From: an uncultured Kiritimatiellota bacterium
GTDB lineage: Bacteria; Verrucomicrobiota; Kiritimatiellia; RFP12; UBA1067
DNA: 14,629 nt
Direction of reading: 5' to 3'
Assembly: GCA_934675625.1 (NCBI GenBank)
Contig: CAKURH010000097.1
Coordinates: 1-14,629, forward strand
In this document: piece by piece, positions 1-4,950 of the stretch
How positions within the stretch are numbered: the stretch's first letter is position 1
How the letters are laid out: each line of letters begins with the position of its first letter
Notes under the pieces: generated by a model
What the model was told of the DNA's origin: nothing
The model's database searches: none
Seen by the model: only the letters and a program-made list of their open reading frames with translations
Program-made: the position numbers and the translations under genes

Positions 1-10
1 CGCGGCATGA

Positions 11-37
11 GCCTTGCGTCCTTTGCGTTCTCTGCGG
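11..37. repeat. Three degenerate 9-bp tandem units
   Basis: Positions 11-19, 20-28 and 29-37 are three related 9-mers (gccttgcgt, cctttgcgt, tctctgcgg), followed by ctaaaac. The left 117 bases hold no other feature I can support. From memory, similar strings recur as dispersed intergenic repeats in many environmental bacterial genomes, but that was not checked here. The tandem structure itself is visible; any function is unknown. Confidence 0.35.
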
Positions 38-117
38 CTAAAACCCTTTGACTCTGCATAAATATCTCGTTGCACCCACAGCTTTTACGTCCCTTCGAGA
101 ATTCCAATCCACCAGAA

Positions 118-216
118 TCATGCCGAGGCCGATGCATCCGCCCAAAAGAGCTTTCGCGTGACGTTTCTATCGCCATGAAGATAGGCGATGCAGATGTTCG
201 TGTCAATGAGAATCAT
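118..216 (-). pseudogene. VapC toxin remnant (copy 1), internal 318-bp in-frame deletion
   Basis: The reading frame opens with ATG at 216, overlapping the upstream antitoxin stop as ATGA, and ends with TGA at 118-120, giving 32 residues. The first 23 residues match the intact VapC at 2081-2497 (MILIDTNICIAYLHGDRNVT and on), and the end (DASASA) matches that toxin's C-terminus (DASTSA). The missing 318 bp is exactly 106 codons, so the frame is kept. The join is at catcc (135-139), which occurs at both edges of the missing block in copy 2 (2098-2102 and 2416-2420). This fits a short-repeat-mediated deletion. Only the first PIN-domain acidic residue (D5) remains, so nuclease activity should be lost. 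Confidence 0.85.
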
Positions 217-431
217 AGGACAACGGCCCTTCCTCTCGTGCGATGCCCCTCAATGTCGCGAATGATCTCCTGGGTCGACCGCGCGTCTTTCCATGAACCA
301 GACAATGCCTGCAAGGCAGCCCTGCGTTTCGCGCGGCCTTCATCTTCGATGGGCTTCCTCGTCTGCATGACAGACAGCTCGTCCGTCTCATGCTTCACAT
401 GGTCGTCTACCCTAAAGTGCACTTGTGCCAT
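213..431 (-). CDS. Antitoxin, RelB/DinJ-like N-terminus with VapB-like C-terminus (copy 1)
   Basis: This 72-aa protein would be the antitoxin of a type II module whose toxin is now deleted. ATG at 431 is chosen because an AGGAG Shine-Dalgarno sits just upstream (gaggagaaaagtc before ATG); the frame extends further upstream but lacks a better site. Residues 1-19 (MAQVHFRVDDHVKHETDEL) resemble the ribbon-helix-helix start of RelB/DinJ antitoxins. From about residue 28 (EDEGRAKRRAAL) to the end the protein is identical to the copy-2 antitoxin. That half is likely the toxin-binding region. It could still neutralise the intact VapC at 2081-2497 and act as an orphan or anti-addiction antitoxin; this is inference. 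Confidence 0.75.
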   Translation of the reverse strand: MAQVHFRVDDHVKHETDELSVMQTRKPIEDEGRAKRRAALQALSGSWKDARSTQEIIRDIEGHRTRGRAVVL

Positions 432-458
432 GACTTTTCTCCTCATGATGTTGTGGAT

Positions 459-488
459 GCTATACCGCATTTCGCTTTACATTGTCAA
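459..488 (-). promoter_or_regulatory. Promoter of antitoxin copy 1
   Basis: On the minus strand a perfect -35 TTGACA (483-488) is separated by 18 bp from a -10-like TATAGC (459-464). The predicted transcript start is near 452, about 20 bases upstream of the antitoxin ATG. The copy-2 module has the same arrangement with nearly identical spacer. Type II antitoxins usually autoregulate, so an operator may overlap, but I see no convincing palindrome. Confidence 0.65.
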
Positions 489-516
489 GCGCCCAAAGCC
501 CTGCGGATTGTCATTT

Positions 517-547
517 CCATTCTCACTTTTTTAAAAAGTGAGAATGG
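517..547. other. Perfect 31-bp palindrome
   Basis: The arms are 517-531 and 533-547 around one central base. The left arm is ccattctcacttttt and the right arm is its exact complement. It lies 53 bp downstream of the membrane-protein gene ending at 600, and just upstream of the copy-1 antitoxin promoter. It could act as a 3' hairpin or bidirectional terminator, but there is no T-run outside the stem. A dimeric protein-binding site or a repeat boundary is also possible. Confidence 0.6.
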
Positions 548-599
548 AGGCTTATCGTGAAACGGGACAGGGGCAATGCAACGATTACTTTCTAATCCA

Positions 600-953
600 T
601 CAGAAAAGAATCGCCAACCCCACGACGAGAGCATACAACCACCAACGGCTGAAAATCGCCGTCGCGAGAGACGCAACCGACAGGCAGATCTCATGGCAGG
701 CGGGCAATAGGCCATTCGGCGTCAACCGCCAAAGCGTTCCACCACCCAAACCGACTCCTGACCGTCCAACGCGACAGTAGGGTTCGTCGCCCACGAGCGC
801 AGTCCACACCGACGCATACGCAGAGCGGTCGCTCAGCCAAGCCACGAATCCGGCAGTCAACACCAAAAGTCCGACAATCCCGATGAGGCCGAAAATCAGC
901 CTCAAGATAAACATTCCTATGTCTCGATCATATTCTCGGACTTCAATAGACAT
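600..953 (-). CDS. Small putative membrane protein
   Basis: The frame encodes 117 aa with a hydrophobic segment at about residues 14-40 (IGMFILRLIFGLIGIVGLLV and on) and a second at about 91-117 at the extreme C-terminus. A less hydrophobic, glycine-rich middle joins them. ATG at 953 has a GAGGG element about 8 bases upstream and lies 12 bp after the stop of the 63-aa gene, so the two likely form an operon. The two-helix layout loosely resembles DUF3592-type proteins, but no motif fixes a family. The middle does not look well conserved and could be partly degraded. Function unknown. Confidence 0.55.
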   Translation of the reverse strand: MSIEVREYDRDIGMFILRLIFGLIGIVGLLVLTAGFVAWLSDRSAYASVWTALVGDEPYCRVGRSGVGLGGGTLWRLTPNGLLPACHEICLSVASLATAIFSRWWLYALVVGLAILF

Positions 954-965
954 CGCAAGCGCCCT

Positions 966-1157
966 CTAAAAGCTCCCGATGACCGTTTCCGTCCCGTCGG
1001 GAGCGATCTCGACAATCTTGCGACCCTTGGCAACGGTAATCGAGAGCCCAGCCGCAAACGCGGCCTTCACGGCATCGCGACTCGCGGCGCGTGCGCATTC
1101 GGCGAGCTTCTTCTCTTCTGCGCTCAGTTCCTTGCGGAATGTCACTTTCACAGGCAT
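966..1157 (-). CDS. Small hypothetical protein, antitoxin-like composition
   Basis: The frame encodes 63 aa: a charged helical first half (RKELSAEEKKLAECARAASR) and an Ala-rich stretch, then a compact C-terminal part ending KIVEIAPDGTETVIGSF that looks like a beta hairpin around a PDG turn. The layout recalls small orphan antitoxin-like proteins, but no family could be named and no toxin gene sits beside it. ATG at 1157 is favoured because residues downstream look coding and a TATAAT lies just 6 bases before it. There is no room for a ribosome binding site, so the mRNA appears leaderless. It probably leads an operon with the membrane protein at 600-953. Confidence 0.6.
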   Translation of the reverse strand: MPVKVTFRKELSAEEKKLAECARAASRDAVKAAFAAGLSITVAKGRKIVEIAPDGTETVIGSF

Positions 1158-1163
1158 GGGCGT

Positions 1164-1172
1164 ATTATAGCA
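1164..1172 (-). promoter_or_regulatory. Extended -10 promoter giving a leaderless transcript
   Basis: The minus strand reads TGCTATAAT followed by six bases (acgccc) and then the ATG at 1157. A -10 hexamer normally ends at -7, so the A of ATG falls at +1. The TGn extension can replace a -35 element, and none is evident at the normal distance. Confidence 0.6.
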
Positions 1173-1261
1173 CATCTTCTCATGCCCTGGGTGGATGGAG
1201 CTCGAATTGGGGGGGACACGGATTCCCTGTTTCGCCCGTCCGCGTAAAGCCCGCTGAGAAA

Positions 1262-1270
1262 TGGTATAAT
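1262..1270 (+). promoter_or_regulatory. Extended -10 promoter for the gene at 1336
   Basis: TGGTATAAT lies on the plus strand with a consensus hexamer at 1265-1270 and the TGn extension. No good -35 is seen 17 bp upstream. Predicted transcription starts near 1277, leaving a leader of about 59 nt before the Shine-Dalgarno-preceded ATG at 1336. An in-frame ATG at 1279 would be nearly leaderless, but it encodes an unlikely N-terminus. Confidence 0.55.
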
Positions 1271-1335
1271 GTTTGCGCATGGCACGTATGTGCTGTCGTC
1301 CGAATCTCAATGACCCGATAAGGAGAGGATTGACG

Positions 1336-1956
1336 ATGAAGAAAACGCCGAACCTGTTGGATATGCGGACCAAGTCCTTGACCGTCTGCGGACAGGCGCT
1401 GCAACGCACGTGGCGCGCGGCGCTGGGCCAAGGCGTTTTATGCGGGCTTCTTGCCGCCTCCGGGTGCGCGCAGAAACCGCTTGATGCGCAGCTTCGTGTG
1501 GACTGCGCGGCGCAAGTCCCGCACCTGCAACCGACAGCGGCAGATGCGGCTGCCGTCGATGAAATCGTGGCGCAACTGGGCGAAGGGGAAATCGACGGCG
1601 AGGCGTTGCTGGATGCGTGCCACGAGAAAGGGCTTTTCAACGCCCGCCAGACCTTCGCACTTCAAAAACGCCTTGTCGGACGCGCGATTGCGTACCGACG
1701 ACTTGGCCTTGAGTCCGTTTTCGTTCAGAAGGACAAGTTGACAGCCGACGCATCTACGCCGTCCGAGAGGGCCACGCGGTTTTCGGATTCGCAGACGACA
1801 GCCGGTTCCGCGAATCATGTTTCGCTCGGCTTCGACCAATCGCTGAAGAGCGCGGCGGCCGACCTGATGGCGGCGTCGGCTGACGGCGACGGTCGCGCCC
1901 CTGCGCCGTGCCGATGCCGACGGACGCTTCCTCGTGTTCGAGGACGCATCTCTTGA
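1336..1956 (+). CDS. Hypothetical protein, 3' end probably frameshifted
   Basis: The frame encodes 206 aa. ATG at 1336 is chosen for the AAGGAG Shine-Dalgarno about 9 bases upstream. The N-terminus (MKKTPNLLDMRTKSLTVCGQ) is followed by mostly helical, Ala-, Leu- and Asp-rich sequence to about residue 205. The last 20 or so residues (APCRCRRTLPRVRGRIS) look unlike the rest: very Arg/Cys-rich, as expected when reading out of frame. Natural-looking sequence continues in the +1 frame from about 1889 (see the remnant at 1889-2020). LAASGC near residue 40 resembles a lipobox, but the preceding segment is a poor signal peptide. I do not recognise the family. Confidence 0.45.
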   Translation: MKKTPNLLDMRTKSLTVCGQALQRTWRAALGQGVLCGLLAASGCAQKPLDAQLRVDCAAQVPHLQPTAADAAAVDEIVAQLGEGEIDGEALLDACHEKGLFNARQTFALQKRLVGRAIAYRRLGLESVFVQKDKLTADASTPSERATRFSDSQTTAGSANHVSLGFDQSLKSAAADLMAASADGDGRAPAPCRCRRTLPRVRGRIS

Positions 1957-2020
1957 TGAGATCCCAGACGCGGCAAAATGAGTGGATCTACCCGACGACC
2001 AGTTCCTCGGTCGGGAACGC
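1889..2020 (+). pseudogene. Out-of-frame 3' remnant of the gene at 1336
   Basis: In the +1 frame relative to 1336-1956, positions 1889-1978 read TVAPLRRADADGRFLVFEDA then SLDEIPDAAK, a normal-looking acidic peptide. It stops at TGA (1979-1981) and then continues in the same frame as VDLPDDQFLGRERVL up to the direct repeat at 2021. A single-base shift between about 1868 and 1905 would join it to the upstream gene. The TGA could be a decayed TGG. Beyond 2021 the frame runs into the antisense strand of the toxin gene, so the ancestral 3' end seems to have been cut off. Confidence 0.45.
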
Positions 2021-2069
2021 GTGTTAACTCATGCGAATTCTCCCTCGTGTGTTTTCTTCGCGAACTTCA
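2021..2069. repeat. Direct repeat A, left of vapBC copy 2
   Basis: This 49-bp stretch aligns with 2809-2856 with four mismatches and one 1-bp gap. The shared core is catgcgaattctccctcgtg. On the minus strand it contains a GAGGGAGAAT Shine-Dalgarno and an ATG followed by one codon and a stop (ATG AGT TAA). The partner copy abuts the truA stop codon, which makes this copy the likely duplicate. Confidence 0.75.
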
Positions 2070-2080
2070 ATCCGCCAGAA

Positions 2081-2497
2081 TCATGCCGAGGTCGAGGCAT
2101 CCTCAAACCAGTTTTCGAGTTTCAGCCCTTTGAAACGCTTGAAGTGCCTGACATTGCCGGACACAAGCGTGGCATCCGCACACAGGGCGGTTGCCGCAAT
2201 CAGCACATCAGCATCATCAACACGAGTCCCCTTCTTTTCAAGAGCCGCTTTCAGTTCGCCGAATTTCTTCATCACCGCATCATCGGCATGACATACGGGG
2301 ATGAGAGCCAACAACTGCTCTGCCTTTTCACGATTCTCTTTCCTGCGACCAGACTTCTCGACGCCATAGAACAGTTCCCCTTCAACCATGCCGGGAATCA
2401 TGACATGATCGGTCTCATCCGCCCGAAGGAGCTTTCGCGTGACGTTTCTGTCGCCATGAAGATAGGCGATGCAGATGTTCGTGTCAATGAGAATCAT
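2081..2497 (-). CDS. vapC: VapC-type PIN-domain toxin ribonuclease (copy 2)
   Basis: The frame encodes 138 aa, normal for VapC. PIN-fold toxins are Mg-dependent endoribonucleases that usually cut tRNA or rRNA in the cytoplasm and are held inactive by their antitoxin. Visible acidic active-site residues are D5 (MILIDTN), E41 (MVEGELFYGV) and D97 (DDADVLIAATAL). N115 sits where many members carry the fourth site (LVSGNVRHF). The C-terminal GLKLENW is typical. ATG at 2497 overlaps the antitoxin stop as ATGA, so the pair is translationally coupled. No frame damage is seen, so the toxin should be functional. Confidence 0.9.
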   Translation of the reverse strand: MILIDTNICIAYLHGDRNVTRKLLRADETDHVMIPGMVEGELFYGVEKSGRRKENREKAEQLLALIPVCHADDAVMKKFGELKAALEKKGTRVDDADVLIAATALCADATLVSGNVRHFKRFKGLKLENWFEDASTSA

Positions 2498-2697
2498 AGG
2501 ACAACGGCCCTTCCTCTCGTGCGATGCCCCTCAATGTCGCGAATGATCTCCTGGGTCGACCGCGCGTCTTTCCATGAACCGGACAACGCCTGCAAGGCAG
2601 CCCTGCGTTTCGCACGTCCTTCATCTGCAACGGGGCGTTCCGTCCGCACGACAGGAGAACAGGCATAATACAGATCCGGTGGCAACCTTTTTGCCAT
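2494..2697 (-). CDS. Antitoxin paired with VapC (copy 2)
   Basis: The frame encodes 67 aa, starting at the ATG at 2697, which has GGAG a few bases upstream. The C-terminal half from about residue 23 (DEGRAKRRAALQALSGSW and on) is identical to the antitoxin at 213-431. The first 22 residues (MAKRLPPDLYYACSPVVRTE) are unrelated to that copy and do not look like a standard ribbon-helix-helix or AbrB start. The DNA-binding part may be replaced or lost. It lies directly before vapC with an ATGA overlap. It may still neutralise the toxin; whether it represses its own promoter is doubtful. Confidence 0.75.
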   Translation of the reverse strand: MAKRLPPDLYYACSPVVRTERPVADEGRAKRRAALQALSGSWKDARSTQEIIRDIEGHRTRGRAVVL

Positions 2698-2727
2698 GAC
2701 TTTTCTCCAATGAGTTGAATTGCGAAT

Positions 2728-2757
2728 AATATACCGCATTTTGCTTTACATTGTCAA
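2728..2757 (-). promoter_or_regulatory. Promoter of antitoxin-toxin copy 2
   Basis: The minus strand carries -35 TTGACA (2752-2757), an 18-bp spacer and -10 TATATT (2728-2733). The predicted start is near 2721, leaving a leader of about 23 nt. Hexamers and spacer match copy 1 (459-488) almost base for base, and homology continues about 20 bp upstream of the -35. Confidence 0.7.
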
Positions 2758-2820
2758 GAGCCCCAAAGCCCCGCAGATGCGCCCCTCGATATCGAAATGG
2801 CTGACAATGAGTTGATTCAT
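2746..2820 (-). CDS. Tiny ORF downstream of truA, possibly a cut gene start
   Basis: ATG at 2820 follows a GAGGGAGAAT Shine-Dalgarno and lies 33 bp after the truA stop. It encodes only 24 aa (MNQLIVSHFDIE and on) and ends inside the vapBC promoter: its TAA overlaps the spacer after TTGACA. The strong start signal with such a short product suggests the first codons of a former truA-downstream gene that was interrupted when the toxin-antitoxin DNA arrived. A chance ORF is equally possible. Confidence 0.25.
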   Translation of the reverse strand: MNQLIVSHFDIEGRICGALGLLTM

Positions 2821-2856
2821 GCGAATTCTCCCTCGTGTTTTCCTTCGCGAACTTCA
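2809..2856. repeat. Direct repeat B, right of vapBC copy 2
   Basis: This 48-bp partner of 2021-2069 overlaps the truA stop codon at its right edge, so it is probably the native copy. Together the two repeats bracket about 740 bp that contain the complete antitoxin-toxin module and its promoter. Confidence 0.75.
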
Positions 2857-3612
2857 TCGATCACGAAACCGATAGAACACCTTCCAGAGGAAAAGACCGC
2901 GCGCAGGCGCCGTCTCGACACGGGCCGTGCGCGGCGGATGCGTCGCCAGCAGCTCGCGCACGGCCTCTGGCCTCTCGTGGCCCTTGCCGACGGAGATGAG
3001 GAAGCCGACCATCGAGCGCACCTGCTTGTAGAGGAAGCCGTCACCGCGCACGATGAACGTGTAGCGGTGCCCGACCTTCTTCACGTCAAAGGAGAAGATG
3101 CGCCGCACCGTCGTCTCCAGCTCGCGGTTCGGATTCGCCGCGAACGAGAGGAAGTCGTGTTCACCGACGAAGTGCCGCGCCGCCGCCTGCATGGCCGCGA
3201 GGTCGAGCGGACGGTGGCAAAACGTCCAGTAGGGCGCAAGATGCGGCGGCAGGATGTCCGCCTGATAGAGCTGATAGCGGTATTCCTTGCCCTTCGCCGA
3301 GAGCCGCGCGTCGAAGTCCTCCGCCGCGTAGGCCGCCTTCAGCACGCGTACCGCCTCCGGGAGGCGCGAGTTCATCGCGCGCACGAGGTTCTTCGGCGGA
3401 ATCGGCTTCGTCAGGTGAAAGTGCCCGACGAACCCGACGGCGTGCACGCCCGCATCCGTCCGCGACGAGCCGAAGACGCGCACGGGCGCGCCCTCCAGAT
3501 AGGCGAGAACGTCCTCGACGACCTGCTGGATGCCGAGGGCGTTCTCCTGATACTGCCAGCCGGAATATCCTGTGCCGTCATAGGCCAGGACGACTTTGTA
3601 TTTGCGTTTCAT
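2854..3612 (-). CDS. truA: tRNA pseudouridine(38-40) synthase TruA
   Basis: The frame encodes 252 aa, a normal TruA length. The enzyme isomerises uridines 38-40 in the anticodon arm of many tRNAs. The N-terminus KVVLAYDGTGYSGWQYQ and the catalytic motif SSRTDAGVHA, with catalytic Asp at residue 53, are diagnostic. FDARLSAKGKEYRYQLY, GEHDFLSFA and FLYKQVRSMVGFLISVGKG follow in the usual order. ATG at 3612 overlaps the stop of the upstream membrane-protein gene as ATGA. No Shine-Dalgarno is seen, so translation probably depends on coupling. It is the last gene of its unit. Confidence 0.95.
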   Translation of the reverse strand: MKRKYKVVLAYDGTGYSGWQYQENALGIQQVVEDVLAYLEGAPVRVFGSSRTDAGVHAVGFVGHFHLTKPIPPKNLVRAMNSRLPEAVRVLKAAYAAEDFDARLSAKGKEYRYQLYQADILPPHLAPYWTFCHRPLDLAAMQAAARHFVGEHDFLSFAANPNRELETTVRRIFSFDVKKVGHRYTFIVRGDGFLYKQVRSMVGFLISVGKGHERPEAVRELLATHPPRTARVETAPARGLFLWKVFYRFRDR

Positions 3613-4940
3613 GACTGATCGGACTTGTAATGCGCCAGCGCGGCGTAGACGGCGAGCGTCACGCAGACGGGGCCGACGAAGATCGTCGTGACGGCCATCG
3701 CCCAGCCCGGCACGCCGAGCGGCAGCAGCAGCGACAGCGTCGTGATGAGCGAGAGCGTGTAGGCGATCTGTCCGCACATCACCGCCTTCGGGCATTTCCG
3801 CGCGGCGGCGATGCCCTCGATCCGGGCGCGGACGACCTGGATGACCGCGATGAGCGAGTAGATGCCGATCGCGAGCCGCGCCGTCGGCACGATGTGCGCG
3901 GGCACGTTCTGGAACGTGCCGAAGTACCAGTTGCCGACAAGCGGCGTCGCGAAGGCGAGCGGGATGACGCCGAGGCAGAGCCCCGCGACGAGCGCGTAGC
4001 CGAGCAGCCGCCGGTCGCCCGGATACTCCGGCGTGAACTTGACGGCCACCGTCTGCAGCTTCAGCGCGGCGAAGGCGACGGGGTTCGCGACGCCGAGCGT
4101 GACGTAGTGGATCGCCAGCATGTCCGCCGCATGCGCCGTGCGCGCGACGAACGCCGCGACGACAAGCGGCGAGCTCGCGAGCAGGAAGCCGCCGAGCGCA
4201 AGCGGCAGCGTGAAGCTGAACTGCTCGGCCAGCAGCGACGAGGACGACGGCAGCAGCTCGGCATGGCGGTCGAGGTCGTCCGTCGGGCGGTTCGGCAGCC
4301 GCCGCACGTAGGGCCGCGCGTAGAGCCACGTGAGCAGCGTCTCGACCCAGACGCCGACCGTCAGCGCGAAGAGCCCCCAGTACGGGCCGACGAGACCGAC
4401 GCGCGGAAAGACGACGGAAAACCCCAGCGTCACGAAGATGCGCATGAGCGTCGCGTTGTTCGACTTGCCACTTTCGAGGTTGTTGAAGAGCACGACCATC
4501 GGCACGGTGCGCACGAAGAATCCCGCGTTCATGACGACGCCGAAGAGCAGCGTCCACCGCGAGACGTCCGCGAGTTCCGGCGGCAGGTGGAAGAACCCCT
4601 CGAAGATCCAGCGGTCGATCCCCGGCAGGGCCGGCACGCACTGGAGCGCGAGGAGCGCCACCATCATGAGCGTGTTGAGCCGCTTGAACGAGACGTAGCC
4701 AAAGTACGTCTTTGCGAAGACGAGCCCCGTCGTGACGAGCCCGCCGCCCAACGCCCCGACCATGAACATGATCATCTGCCCCTGGCTGAAGGCCGTGAGC
4801 GCGTTCACGCCGTAGGCGCCGTGCGTGACGATGCCGGCGACGAGCGGATAGGAAAGCGACTGCGAAAACCCCTGCAGCAGCAGCGGGATGTAAAAGCGCG
4901 TCACGCGCCCGACCGAGAACCGAGGTGTGTCATCCGCCAT
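3609..4940 (-). CDS. Polytopic membrane protein, MOP/MATE-like transporter
   Basis: The frame encodes 443 aa with about 12 hydrophobic segments (roughly 17-38, 55-75, 90-106, 130-152, 166-180, 186-208, 243-266, 276-297, 312-334, 354-372, 388-408, 413-436). Two six-helix halves are separated by a hydrophilic stretch near 210-240 that includes PSSSSLLAEQ. The opening RFYIPLLLQGFSQSLSYPLV resembles MATE/MOP-flippase and ANK-type exporters. The substrate cannot be read from sequence. ATG at 4940 follows a strong AGGAGGGG Shine-Dalgarno that overlaps the TAG of the upstream glycosidase gene, only 10 bp away. Family assignment is by overall pattern and is moderate; an unrelated permease is the alternative. 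Confidence 0.65.
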   Translation of the reverse strand: MADDTPRFSVGRVTRFYIPLLLQGFSQSLSYPLVAGIVTHGAYGVNALTAFSQGQMIMFMVGALGGGLVTTGLVFAKTYFGYVSFKRLNTLMMVALLALQCVPALPGIDRWIFEGFFHLPPELADVSRWTLLFGVVMNAGFFVRTVPMVVLFNNLESGKSNNATLMRIFVTLGFSVVFPRVGLVGPYWGLFALTVGVWVETLLTWLYARPYVRRLPNRPTDDLDRHAELLPSSSSLLAEQFSFTLPLALGGFLLASSPLVVAAFVARTAHAADMLAIHYVTLGVANPVAFAALKLQTVAVKFTPEYPGDRRLLGYALVAGLCLGVIPLAFATPLVGNWYFGTFQNVPAHIVPTARLAIGIYSLIAVIQVVRARIEGIAAARKCPKAVMCGQIAYTLSLITTLSLLLPLGVPGWAMAVTTIFVGPVCVTLAVYAALAHYKSDQS

Positions 4941-4950
4941 GCCGCCCCTC

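Noticed and set aside
1205..1235. G-rich gggggggacacggattccc segment as a regulatory element
   Set aside because: It resembles strings I recall as dispersed repeats, but there is no symmetry, repeat copy or motif here to support a call.
1451..1494. LAASGC as a lipoprotein signal in the 206-aa protein
   Set aside because: The preceding 40 residues are not a convincing hydrophobic signal sequence and the -3 residue is Ala rather than Leu.
1982..2668. Plus-strand frame of 228 codons spanning the toxin-antitoxin module
   Set aside because: Apart from its first 13 or so codons, which belong to the decayed upstream gene, it is the antisense of vapC and its antitoxin.
3613..4641. Upstream extension of the truA frame across the transporter gene (595 codons in all)
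   Set aside because: The extension lies within the transporter gene in another frame and is Arg/Ala-rich shadow; TruA proper begins at 3612.
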